NCBI GenBank assembly: GCA_963844655.1
Contig: CAWJPA010000007.1
Location: 310,001-374,000, forward strand
Length of the DNA: 64,000 nt
Direction: 5' to 3'
Origin: JASHPR01 sp963844655
GTDB taxonomy: Bacteria > Actinomycetota > Actinomycetes > Streptosporangiales > Streptosporangiaceae
The notes below the pieces were generated by a model, which was not told the DNA's origin, did no database searches, and saw only the letters and a list, made by a program, of their open reading frames with translations. Numbering within the stretch: the first letter of the stretch is position 1; every line of letters starts with the position of its first letter. This document shows, piece by piece, positions 10,602 through 19,265 of the stretch. The translations under genes and the position numbers were made by a program.

Positions 10602-11407
10602 CGGCCACCGCCGTGACCACCCCCGGCCGGGCCCGGAGAATGACGCCGGCCCGGGCGCTGCGGCATGCGCTGACGCTGGCGTGGCGGTCACTGGTGCGGA
10701 TCAGGCGCAACCCGGAGCAGTTGCTCGACGTCACGCTGCAGCCGATCGTGTTCGTGACGCTGTTCGTGTTCCTGTTCGGCGGTGCGATCAAGGGTGAGAG
10801 CAGGCACACCTACCTGGAATATGTGCTGCCAGGCATCATGGTGCTGACGGTGGTGTTCGCCAGCATGGGCACCGGCATCGGGCTGAACACCGACGTCACC
10901 AAGGGCATCTTCGACCGGTTCCGGAGCCTGCCCATCTCCCGGTCGGCCCCGCTGACCGGGACGATCATGGGGGACTTCATCCGCTACCTCGTCTCGATCG
11001 GGATGGTCTTCGCCTACGGGTCGCTGCTGGGGTTCCGGATCGCCACCGACCCGCTGTCCGCGCTCGGCGCGGTGGGGCTGATGTTCATCTTCGGCTTCGC
11101 CGTCGGCTGGATCTGGGTGCTCCTCGGCCTGTACGTGAAGTCTCCGCAGAGCCTGCAGGGATTCGGTTTCATCGTCATGTTCCCGCTTGCGTTCGGGAGC
11201 AACGTCTTCATCCCGGCCAGCACCCTGCCCGGCTGGCTGCAAGCCTGGGTCAGGGTCAACCCGGTGACCGCGCTGACCGAGGCCGTCCGCGGCCTGATGC
11301 TGGGCGGGCCGGTCGCGACCTCGGCCTGGCACTCCATCGCCTGGAGTATCGCGATCACCGCCGTCTTCGCACCGCTGGCGGTACGCCGATATCGCCGTGT
11401 CGGCTAG
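10598..11407 (+). CDS. ABC-2 type exporter permease, DrrB family
   Basis: 269-residue permease with six predicted helices and the ABC-2 signature region (TSAWHSIAW near the end). The N-terminal segment ALTLAWRSLVRIRRNPEQLLDVTLQPI is typical of DrrB-like permeases, as is FRSLPISRSAPLTG. It starts in an ATGA overlap with the ATPase and forms the membrane half of the exporter. Confidence 0.92.
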   Translation: MTATAVTTPGRARRMTPARALRHALTLAWRSLVRIRRNPEQLLDVTLQPIVFVTLFVFLFGGAIKGESRHTYLEYVLPGIMVLTVVFASMGTGIGLNTDVTKGIFDRFRSLPISRSAPLTGTIMGDFIRYLVSIGMVFAYGSLLGFRIATDPLSALGAVGLMFIFGFAVGWIWVLLGLYVKSPQSLQGFGFIVMFPLAFGSNVFIPASTLPGWLQAWVRVNPVTALTEAVRGLMLGGPVATSAWHSIAWSIAITAVFAPLAVRRYRRVG

Positions 11408-11444
11408 CCGGCCCCCGCCAGGTCCTCGAATAGGCTTGGCAGGC

Positions 11445-13784
11445 ATGAGCGTCCCGGCCCGTCCCAGCACGTCACACTGGGGCGCGTTCCGTGTGCGAGC
11501 CGAGCCGGACGGGATCGTGGTCACCGCGCACCCGGACGACCCGGCGCCGTCGCCGCTGCTCGGGAACATCCCCGGCGGGCTGCGGCACGCGACGCGGGTG
11601 GCCCGCCCGGCCGTGCGGCGCGGCTGGCTTGACCACGGCCCCGGGCCCACCGACCGCCGCGGGCACGACCCGTTTGTCGAGGTCAGCTGGGACAAGGCCC
11701 TGGACCTGCTGGCGGCCGAACTCGTGCGGGTCCGTGGGTCCCACGGCAACGAGGCGATCTTCGCCGGCTCGTACGGCTGGGCCAGCGCCGGCCGGTTCCA
11801 CCACGCCCAGAGCCAGCTGCGCCGGTTCCTCGGCCTGTTCGGCGGCTACACGGCCTCGCGCAACACCTACAGCATCGGCACGTCCGAGGTGCTGCTGCCG
11901 CACCTGGTCGGGGACGCGAACGCGGTCCTGCGGTCCGCGTCGTCCTGGCCGACGATCGTCGAGAACACCGAGCTGATCGTGGCGTTCGGCGGCATCCCCG
12001 AGAAGAACGTCTTCGTCACCCCGGGCGGGATGACCCGGCACGATACCCCGGGCTACCTCGCGCAGCTCGCCGCCCGCGGCGCCGAGGTCGTGCTGGTCAG
12101 CCCGCTCCGCTCCGACCTGCCCGACTACCTGGACGCCCAGTGGCACCCGGTGGTCCCGGCGACCGACGTGGCGCTGATGCTCGGGCTCGCGCACACGCTG
12201 GTGACCGAGGGCCTGCACGACAAGGGGTTCCTGGACCGGTACTGCCACGGGTACGCCACCTTCGAGCGGTACCTGCTCGGCGACGCCGACGGCGTATCCA
12301 AGGACGCGGACTGGGCCGGGCCGGTGTGCGGCGTCGATCCCGAGGCCATCAGGCGGCTCGCGCGCCGGATGGCGGCCGCGCGCACCCTGATCACCGTCAC
12401 CTGGTCGCTGCAGCGGGCGGATCACGGCGAGCAGCCGGTCTGGGCCGGGCTGACCCTGGCCGCGATGCTCGGCCAGATTGGGCTGCCCGGCGGCGGGTTC
12501 GGGCACGGCTACGGCTCCATGGGTGACGTGGGGAGTCACGGCCGGCTGCTGCGGCTGCCGACCTTCCGCCAGGGCCACAACCCGGTGCGCACCTTCATCC
12601 CGGTGGCCAGGATCGCGGACCTGCTGCTGAACCCGGGAGCCAGCTACGACTACAACGGGAAGCGGCTCACCTATCCCGACATCCGGCTGGTGTACTGGGC
12701 GGGAGGCAACCCGTTCCACCATCACCAGGACCTGGGCCGGCTGCGCACCGCGTTCGGCCGCCCGGACACGATCGTGGTGCACGAGCCGCACTGGACGGCC
12801 ACCGCCCGGCACGCCGACATCGTGCTCCCGGTCACCACCAGCCTGGAGCGGGAGGACATCGGCAGCGGCCGCAGGGACACGCACCTGATCGCCATGCACC
12901 GCGCGACGGCGCCGGTCGGCCAGGCCCGGGACGACCACGACATCCTCGCCGCGCTGGCCAGCCGGCTTGGCCTGCGGCAGGCCTTCACCGAGGACCGCAC
13001 CCCGCGCCAGTGGCTGGAGTACCTGTACGGCACCTGGCGTGACGCCATGCTGAAAGACGGCCACGACGTCCCTGGCTTCGCCGAGTTCTGGGCGGCCGGC
13101 GAGCACCGGCTGCCCGAGGGCCCGGCGAAGTTCACGCTGTTCGAGCGGTTCCGTGCCGACCCTGAGGGGTCACCGCTGCGCACGCCGAGCGGGCGGATCG
13201 AGATCACGTCCGACGTCATCGCGGGCTTCGGCTACCCGGACTGCCCCGGGCACCCGGCCTGGCTGGAGCCACGCGAGTGGCTGGGCGGCCCGCTGGCGCA
13301 GCGCTTCCCGCTGCACCTCATCGCCAACCAGCCGGCCACCCGCCTGCACAGCCAGCTCGACATGGGCGCGACCAGCCAGCGCGGCAAGGTGGCGGGCCGC
13401 GAGGCGGTGCGGATGCACCCAGAGGACGCCGCGGCCCGCGGCGTCCTCGCCGGGGACGTGGTCCGGGTCTTCAACGACCGCGGCGCGTGCCTGGCCGGCG
13501 CCGTGCTGACCACGGCCGTGCGCCCGGGTGTGGTGCAGCTGCCGACCGGCGCCTGGTTCGACCCGGTCCCCGGTGTGGGGCCGGCCCCGCTGTGCGCGCA
13601 CGGCAACCCGAACGTGCTGACGGCCGACGAGCCGACCTCGCGGCTCTCCCAGGGCTGCAGCGGCCAGCACGCGCTGGTTCAGGTGGAGCGCTGGGCAGGC
13701 CCGCTGCCGCCGGTGACCGTCGGCTCCCCGCCGCCGATAGAGAGCGCCCCGGGCTCAGGCCCGGCCGGCTCCGGCGCGGCCTGA
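11445..13784 (+). CDS. molybdopterin oxidoreductase, biotin/methionine sulfoxide reductase type (BisC/TorA family)
   Basis: 779-residue DMSO-reductase-superfamily enzyme. There is no N-terminal CxxC iron-sulfur motif and no twin-arginine signal, so it should be cytoplasmic and use only bis-MGD, like BisC. Ser143 in TYSIGTSE sits where the molybdenum-ligating serine of DMSO/TMAO reductases lies. GSYGWASAGRFHHAQ, WAGGNPFHHHQD and the C-terminal RLHSQLD and GNPNVLT blocks match the BisC/TorA family. ATG 11445 is preferred over an in-frame GTG at 11397, whose extra 16 residues are not family-like. No maturation genes are nearby. Confidence 0.9.
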   Translation: MSVPARPSTSHWGAFRVRAEPDGIVVTAHPDDPAPSPLLGNIPGGLRHATRVARPAVRRGWLDHGPGPTDRRGHDPFVEVSWDKALDLLAAELVRVRGSHGNEAIFAGSYGWASAGRFHHAQSQLRRFLGLFGGYTASRNTYSIGTSEVLLPHLVGDANAVLRSASSWPTIVENTELIVAFGGIPEKNVFVTPGGMTRHDTPGYLAQLAARGAEVVLVSPLRSDLPDYLDAQWHPVVPATDVALMLGLAHTLVTEGLHDKGFLDRYCHGYATFERYLLGDADGVSKDADWAGPVCGVDPEAIRRLARRMAAARTLITVTWSLQRADHGEQPVWAGLTLAAMLGQIGLPGGGFGHGYGSMGDVGSHGRLLRLPTFRQGHNPVRTFIPVARIADLLLNPGASYDYNGKRLTYPDIRLVYWAGGNPFHHHQDLGRLRTAFGRPDTIVVHEPHWTATARHADIVLPVTTSLEREDIGSGRRDTHLIAMHRATAPVGQARDDHDILAALASRLGLRQAFTEDRTPRQWLEYLYGTWRDAMLKDGHDVPGFAEFWAAGEHRLPEGPAKFTLFERFRADPEGSPLRTPSGRIEITSDVIAGFGYPDCPGHPAWLEPREWLGGPLAQRFPLHLIANQPATRLHSQLDMGATSQRGKVAGREAVRMHPEDAAARGVLAGDVVRVFNDRGACLAGAVLTTAVRPGVVQLPTGAWFDPVPGVGPAPLCAHGNPNVLTADEPTSRLSQGCSGQHALVQVERWAGPLPPVTVGSPPPIESAPGSGPAGSGAA

Positions 13785-13799
13785 GCCGGCCCGCCGGGC

Positions 13800-14777
13800 A
13801 TGGGCGTGTTGCCGGCCGAGGCCGCGGCAGCGATCGCGTCAGCGTACGGCCTGGGCGATCCGGCCGGCGTACCGGTCTACGCCACCCGGGGCGAGCAGGG
13901 GCTGATCTGGCGGCTGGACACCGCGCGCGGTTCGTGGGCGGTCAAGGAGCTGCTGCTGCCCGTGGACGAGGCCGGAGCCGCGCGGGACGTTGAGTTCCAG
14001 CTCGCGGCCGCGGCGGCCGGGATACCGCTGCCGCCGCCCATGCGCACCCGCGACGGGCGGGTCGTGCTGCCCGCGGCGGAGGCCGCGTCGGCGTGGGACG
14101 TGCGGGTGTACGAGTGGGCCGACCTGGACGGCGGGCGGACCGTGACCGGGGCCGAGATCGGGGCCGTGGCCGCCCGGCTGCACCGGGTGCGGCACCCTGC
14201 CCCGGGGCCGGCCGAGGCCTGGTTCACCGCGCCGATCGGGCCGGCCGCCTGGGAGGCCATGCTGGCCGACGCGCGCCGGGCCCGGGCCTCGTGGGCCGGG
14301 GCGCTGGACCGGTGGCTGCCCGAGCTGATCGCACTGGACACCGCCGTGGTCCCGCCGGACCCGGCTCTGATGACCACCTGTCACCGCGACCTGAACCTGG
14401 AGAACGTGCTGTACGCGGCCTCGGGCGGGGTCGCGGTCCTGGACTGGGAGAACTGCGGCCCGGCCCAGCCGGAGCGGGAGCTGGCGGCGATCGTGGCCGA
14501 CATCGCCATGGACGTGACGCTGCCGGCCGCGCGGGACGTGTACGAGTCGTACCGGGCCACGGGCGGCCCGGCCGAGGTGAGCACGGCCGCCGACTTCGCC
14601 ACCGCCGCCGCGGTCCAGGGCCACCTGCTGCAGTTCTACAGCCGGCGTGCGCTCGACCAGGACGAGAGCCAGGACAACCGGTCCCGCGCCCGCCGGCGGC
14701 TCGATCACATGACCAGGCAGCCCCTCACCCTGGCCCGGGTCGACCGGCTCCTCAGCCTGCTGGGCCTAGCCCGGTAG
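13800..14777 (+). CDS. aminoglycoside phosphotransferase (APH) family kinase
   Basis: 325-residue protein-kinase-like fold. The catalytic loop HRDLNLENVL is near residue 198 and the metal-binding DWEN about 20 residues later; an N-lobe lysine is in WAVKELLLP. Such proteins phosphorylate small alcohols (aminoglycosides, homoserine, choline-like substrates); nothing here identifies which. It follows the molybdoenzyme by 15 bases and ends 12 bases inside the convergent membrane protein gene. Confidence 0.8.
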   Translation: MGVLPAEAAAAIASAYGLGDPAGVPVYATRGEQGLIWRLDTARGSWAVKELLLPVDEAGAARDVEFQLAAAAAGIPLPPPMRTRDGRVVLPAAEAASAWDVRVYEWADLDGGRTVTGAEIGAVAARLHRVRHPAPGPAEAWFTAPIGPAAWEAMLADARRARASWAGALDRWLPELIALDTAVVPPDPALMTTCHRDLNLENVLYAASGGVAVLDWENCGPAQPERELAAIVADIAMDVTLPAARDVYESYRATGGPAEVSTAADFATAAAVQGHLLQFYSRRALDQDESQDNRSRARRRLDHMTRQPLTLARVDRLLSLLGLAR

Positions 14778-16631
14778 CCGGACCGGGGGAAGCCGGTACA
14801 CGGCGGCCCCGTCCGCCCGGTAGGCGAAGCGGAAGCCGGTGGCGTCCAGGTAGCGAAGCACGGCCCGGTCACCCGGCTGCCAGACGATCGCCCAGCCGAT
14901 GCCCAGGCGCCCGAGATCCCGCCGCGCCGCCGCGAGCTCGGCCGCGGTGACCCGGCTCCCGCCCGGGCTCGCCCGCGGAGCCACAGGGACCCCATCCTGC
15001 ACGCGGACCAGCTGCGCGAAGAACGGGTGCCCGGCGATGCTGGCGACGACCGGCGCCGGCTCCCGCGCGGTGTAGGAGATCGCGCGGGGGTGGCCGTCGG
15101 CGGTGGCGATGAGCAGCGAGGCGTTGTTCAGGTGGCTGCCGTACAGCGGCGGCCCGCCGCGCAGGCCGAACGGGATGTCCAGCACGATCGAGCCGGACCG
15201 GTCGGCCGCGATCGGGCGGTCAAGCGCGGGCAGCGCGGTCGGCACCGGGCCCGGGCCGGGGCGGCCCGACCACCCCGCCTCGAGGACCCCGAGCGCGGCG
15301 ACCCCGACGATCAGCACGCGGGCGTGGCCGCGCAGCCACTCGACCGCGCTCCCGGCCAGCAGGGCGGCGCCGACGAGGCCGAGCAGGGCCAGCCGGGCCG
15401 CGTCGCGGAACGCGGCCAGCCCGGGGATCCTGATCATCCACGTGTACGGCATGACCTGCGACACCGGCACGCCGTGCAGCGTGGTGCGCAGCGGCAGGTA
15501 CTCATGGCCGCCGACCCAGAGCGAGACGCCCAGCGCCAGGGCCGCGCAGCCCAGCCACAGCCCGGCCAGCAGCCAGGCGCTGCGCCGCCGCCAGCTGGCC
15601 AGCAGGCCGCCGGCGGCCAGCACGGTGATGAGCACGCCGAACCCCGGCATGCCCTCCCCGCCCGGGCCGAGGCCGGAGGGCGTGGGCAGGCCGAAGCTGG
15701 CGACCCGGGGCGACGGGGCGAACAGCCGCCCCAGCGCGGTGCCGTAGCCGGCGTCGCTCAGCGCGAGCAGGTGCGGGCTGACCGCGGCACCGCCCGACGT
15801 GACCTGCTGGGCCATGGCGATCAGCTGCGGGCTGGCGACCACGGCTGCGGCCAGCGCGCCGAAGGCCAGCGGCCGCAGCCGGGCGGGTGATCGCAGCAGC
15901 CAGGGCAGCAGCACCAGCGCGGCCAGGATCCCGGCCATGACCGCCGTCTCCTGGTTGACCAGCACCGCGGCGCCCAGCACCAGGCCCAGAATCAGTCCCT
16001 GCTGCAGGCCTGGGCGCCGGCGCAGCCGGACCGCGGCCTCCAGCGTCACCGGCAGGAACACCACGCCCGCCGAGATCTGGAGGTGGTACCAGTCCTGCCA
16101 GCCCAGCATCGAGGACAGGCCGAAGCACGCCCCGGCGGCGATCGCCCCCACCTCGGTGCGCAGCCACAGCCGGGCCGCCCGGTACATCGCGTAGCAGGCC
16201 AGGCCCGGGATCAGAATCGTCAGCAAGCTGAGCGAGGCCGACGGGCCGAACGCCAGCGTGACCGGGGTCATCACAATGCCGAGCAACGGGATCAGCGTGT
16301 CGAAGCCCAGCTGAACCCCGACCGGGGCGGCCATGTGGCTGGTGAAGAACGGGTTGCCCAGGTGGGTGACCTGATGGGCGACCCACCACAGGTCCCAGAC
16401 GTAGCTGACCACGTCGCCGTAGTTGGGCAGGCGGCCCTGGACCAGGTAGGCGGCCCTCGGCCAGGTCACCGCGATGCCCGCGACCAGATAGCCGGCCAGG
16501 ATCACCAGGTGCCTGACCGCCGGCCGGGCCCAGGCCGACCGGAGTTCCGGCCGGGCACCGCGCCCGCTGTCCGCCTGATCCGCCTGCAGCGCGTGGTCCA
16601 GCCGGGCGGACTGCTCCTTCTCGACTGACAC
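14766..16631 (-). CDS. polytopic membrane protein, GT-C glycosyltransferase-like
   Basis: 621 residues from the GTG at 16631, which has GGGAG nine bases upstream; an in-frame TTG at 16658 would add nine residues without a ribosome site. About 11-13 hydrophobic helices. The first loop has VWDLWWVAHQVTHLGNPFF and the second YHLQISAGVVFLP, in the layout of uncharacterised actinobacterial GT-C-like proteins that take polyprenyl-phosphate sugars. A soluble C-terminal domain of about 150 residues follows the last helix. The transferase role is inferred from topology only. Confidence 0.7.
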   Translation of the reverse strand: MSVEKEQSARLDHALQADQADSGRGARPELRSAWARPAVRHLVILAGYLVAGIAVTWPRAAYLVQGRLPNYGDVVSYVWDLWWVAHQVTHLGNPFFTSHMAAPVGVQLGFDTLIPLLGIVMTPVTLAFGPSASLSLLTILIPGLACYAMYRAARLWLRTEVGAIAAGACFGLSSMLGWQDWYHLQISAGVVFLPVTLEAAVRLRRRPGLQQGLILGLVLGAAVLVNQETAVMAGILAALVLLPWLLRSPARLRPLAFGALAAAVVASPQLIAMAQQVTSGGAAVSPHLLALSDAGYGTALGRLFAPSPRVASFGLPTPSGLGPGGEGMPGFGVLITVLAAGGLLASWRRRSAWLLAGLWLGCAALALGVSLWVGGHEYLPLRTTLHGVPVSQVMPYTWMIRIPGLAAFRDAARLALLGLVGAALLAGSAVEWLRGHARVLIVGVAALGVLEAGWSGRPGPGPVPTALPALDRPIAADRSGSIVLDIPFGLRGGPPLYGSHLNNASLLIATADGHPRAISYTAREPAPVVASIAGHPFFAQLVRVQDGVPVAPRASPGGSRVTAAELAAARRDLGRLGIGWAIVWQPGDRAVLRYLDATGFRFAYRADGAAVYRLPPVRLPG

Positions 16632-16694
16632 CTGCTGCCGCTCCCACGCCGGGGCCAAGACTAGGGAACCAACATAGACGCGCCTGCCGGCGCT

Positions 16695-17477
16695 TCAGGG
16701 TGCGCCGCCCCGGCCCGGGCGTGAGTCATCGGCGCCGCGCACCACCGCCACCACACCGAGCAGCGCCGCCAGCGGGGCCACCAGCGCGATGAAGTCGGAG
16801 GAGTCGAGGCTGCCCAGGGCGTCCAGTGCCGCGGCGAACCCGATGACCAGCACGGCCACCACGACCAGCCCCCAGCCGTGCAGGAACAAGCGCAGTGTGA
16901 AGGGCGGATCGGTGGTCACCTCGGGCACGGCCGTGACGGACTTGGTGCCGCGCCGCTCCATCATGCCCTCGCGCACCCGCACCATGACCGCGAGGTCGCC
17001 GGGCCGGTCCGCGACCAGCAGCAGGTCCTCGGGATGGGCCGGGTCGGGTGACTGGGCCACCGCGCCGCCGCCGGCCGCCCACGACACCACGGTCTGGTCG
17101 CCGGACGGCCGGACGCGGTAGCGGGCCTGCTCCCCGGCCACCACGGTGTCCGGCCCTTCGATGATCACCGGTGACTTCGGCCCGCGGCCCGCGGCCGCCG
17201 TGACCTCCTGGGCGGGGGCCCCGTGGCTGCCGTTCCCGTTCGTGGCCGGCGCCGCCGCGTCGGTCTCGCCGGTGACCAGGTACTGGCGGCGGGCCAGCAG
17301 CTCGGCCAGCCTGATCTGGCGGGTGTGCACGGCCCAGGCCATGGCCACCACGACCCCGGCCAGCCCGGCCGTCCCCAGCCCCAGCAGGCCGGCGACCAGA
17401 GGGTGGCTGGCGCCTGCTGCTAAGGCCGGGAACATGTCGCCCGCCGTGTCGTCCGCGTCACGAGCATATTCAAACAT
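16695..17477 (-). CDS. membrane protein with extracytoplasmic central domain, unknown function
   Basis: 260 residues. One helix lies at about 27-50, followed by a cytoplasmic-looking RQIRLAELLARR segment, a Gly/Asn/Ala linker, and a beta-rich region (about 105-195) reminiscent of a PKD/Ig-like fold. Two further helices are at about 205-225 and 230-248. I do not recognise the family. It is co-oriented with the GT-C-like gene downstream, 63 bases apart. Confidence 0.6.
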   Translation of the reverse strand: MFEYARDADDTAGDMFPALAAGASHPLVAGLLGLGTAGLAGVVVAMAWAVHTRQIRLAELLARRQYLVTGETDAAAPATNGNGSHGAPAQEVTAAAGRGPKSPVIIEGPDTVVAGEQARYRVRPSGDQTVVSWAAGGGAVAQSPDPAHPEDLLLVADRPGDLAVMVRVREGMMERRGTKSVTAVPEVTTDPPFTLRLFLHGWGLVVVAVLVIGFAAALDALGSLDSSDFIALVAPLAALLGVVAVVRGADDSRPGRGGAP

Positions 17478-17540
17478 ATAATCGAGTAGACGGGAAGCCG
17501 AGTCCGGGTATCGGCCTCCTGAGCGATGCGATCGGCTCGC

Positions 17541-18404
17541 TCACCGGGCCTGGCGCGCCATCTCCTCGTGCTGGCGGGCGGCCGGGATCTGGGCCAGCCG
17601 GCGGAACGCGGCCTGGGTAGGTGAGCCCGGCGCGGCGCAGTAGGTGATCAGCCGCTGCCCGGCCTCCTGGACGTACAGGACCTGGCACTCGAACTCGATG
17701 GGCCCGGTCAGCGGGTGATCGACATGCTTGATCAGCGGGCGCCTGGCCTCGACCTCATGCGCCTCCCACATCTCGGCGAACTGCGGTGAGGTGCCGAGCA
17801 GCTCGGTGACCAGCTCCCGGATGCCCGGGTCGGCGGGGTAGCGGGCGCAGGACGCGCGCAGGTCGGCGACCGTGGACCGGGTGAAATTGACGGCGTCGGC
17901 GTCGGTCCAGGGCGCCGCGCTCGCCGGGAGCCGGAAGATCCAGCGGATCATGTTCCGGTCCGTGTCGGCGAGCCCGGACAGGTCCCCGATGAAGTGGGTC
18001 GCGAGCCGGTTCCAGGCGAGCACGTCATATTTCGCGTCCACCACGTAGGCCGGGGTCTGGGTCAGGCTGTCGATCAGGTTGCGCAGGCCCGGGGTCACCT
18101 CGCGGGACGGGCTGGCCACGGGCGGCGGGCTCTCGCCGGCCACGCGGTACAGGTACTCGCGCTCGTCCGAGGTAAGCATCAGTGCACGCGCGAGCGCGGC
18201 CAGGATCTGCCGCGACGGATGCGGCCCGCGGGCCTGCTCCAGCCGGATGTAGTAGTCCACCGACATCCCGGCGAGCTGTGCCACCTCCTGACGGCGCAGC
18301 CCGGGCGTGCGCCGCCTGCCCGCCTCGGGCAGGCCGACGTCGCGCGGCTGCAGCCGGTGGCGGCGGGTCCGCAGGAACGCCGCCAGGTCCGTACGGTTCG
18401 GCAT
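17541..18404 (-). CDS. XRE-family regulator with MmyB-like ligand domain
   Basis: 287 residues from ATG 18404; a longer in-frame reading adds 39 low-complexity residues and is not needed. The N-terminal helix-turn-helix includes RTPGLRRQEVAQLAGMSVDYYIRLEQ, split here as RRQEVAQLAG and SVDYYIRLEQ, the standard start of actinobacterial MmyB-type regulators. The C-terminal PAS-like ligand-binding domain has DVLAWNRLA and RNMIRWIF. Divergent from an SDR gene across 101 bases, so it probably controls that gene. Confidence 0.9.
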   Translation of the reverse strand: MPNRTDLAAFLRTRRHRLQPRDVGLPEAGRRRTPGLRRQEVAQLAGMSVDYYIRLEQARGPHPSRQILAALARALMLTSDEREYLYRVAGESPPPVASPSREVTPGLRNLIDSLTQTPAYVVDAKYDVLAWNRLATHFIGDLSGLADTDRNMIRWIFRLPASAAPWTDADAVNFTRSTVADLRASCARYPADPGIRELVTELLGTSPQFAEMWEAHEVEARRPLIKHVDHPLTGPIEFECQVLYVQEAGQRLITYCAAPGSPTQAAFRRLAQIPAARQHEEMARQAR

Positions 18405-18505
18405 GCTTCCAGCTTGCCTCATGTCCGGCCGCGCAGGGTGGTACCGCTGGTCCCAGCCTGGGCGGGGCTCTCCCGGCCGCGGCCGGTCCGCGCGAGTATC
18501 GGGGC

Positions 18506-19258
18506 ATGACCACGATTGCATTGATCACCGGGGCCAACAAAGGCATCGGCTTCGAGACCGCCCGGCTGCTCGGCGCCCGCGGTATGACCGTGCTCGCCGG
18601 CGCGCGGGACGAGACCCGCGGACGCGAGGCGGAGCGGGCGCTGCGCGAGGGCGGCGCGGAGGCCAGGTTCGTCGCCCTCGACGTCACCGACGAGAAATCG
18701 GTGCAGCAGGCCGCGGAGTGGGTCGACCGTGAGTACGGCCTGCTGGACATCCTGGTCAACAACGCGGGCATCGCCCGCGGCGACGGCACAGGGAAACCCA
18801 GCGAGACCACGCTGGCCACTCTGCGCACCGTGTACGAGACCAACGTGTTCGGCGTGGTCGCGGTGACCAACGCGATGCTGCCGCTGCTGCGCCGGGCGCC
18901 GGCCGGGCGGATCGTGAACGTGTCCAGCGAGGTCGGCTCGATCACCTCGATGACCGACCCGGACGGCCCGATGGCCGCCATGGCCTCGGTGCCCTACCCG
19001 TCGTCCAAGACCGCGCTGAACATGGTGACCGCCATGTACGCGAAGGAGCTCTCCGGCACCCCGGTCAAGGTCAACGCGGCCAACCCCGGCTACTGCGCCA
19101 CCGACCTCAACGGCAGGTCCGGCTTCCGCACCCCGCAGCAGGGCGCCGAGATCAGCGTGCACCTGGCCACGCTGCCTGACGACGGGCCGACCGGCGTGCT
19201 CTGGGGACACCTGTGGGCCACAGACGGCGGCGGGTCCTGCGGAGTGCTGCCCTGGTAG
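18506..19258 (+). CDS. short-chain dehydrogenase/reductase (SDR)
   Basis: 250-residue NAD(P)-dependent oxidoreductase. The cofactor motif TGANKGIG is at residues 8-15, NNAG at 85-88, and the catalytic Ser140, Tyr164 and Lys168 are in place (YPSSK). The insertion before the active-site Tyr resembles carbonyl-reductase-like plant/bacterial SDRs. It is transcribed divergently from the MmyB-like regulator, the usual arrangement of such pairs. Substrate unknown. Confidence 0.92.
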   Translation: MTTIALITGANKGIGFETARLLGARGMTVLAGARDETRGREAERALREGGAEARFVALDVTDEKSVQQAAEWVDREYGLLDILVNNAGIARGDGTGKPSETTLATLRTVYETNVFGVVAVTNAMLPLLRRAPAGRIVNVSSEVGSITSMTDPDGPMAAMASVPYPSSKTALNMVTAMYAKELSGTPVKVNAANPGYCATDLNGRSGFRTPQQGAEISVHLATLPDDGPTGVLWGHLWATDGGGSCGVLPW

Positions 19259-19265
19259 GCCGGGG

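Noticed and set aside
13800..14777. APH-like kinase as an aminoglycoside-resistance gene
   Set aside because: The fold is shared by many housekeeping kinases, and nothing in sequence or context points to antibiotics.
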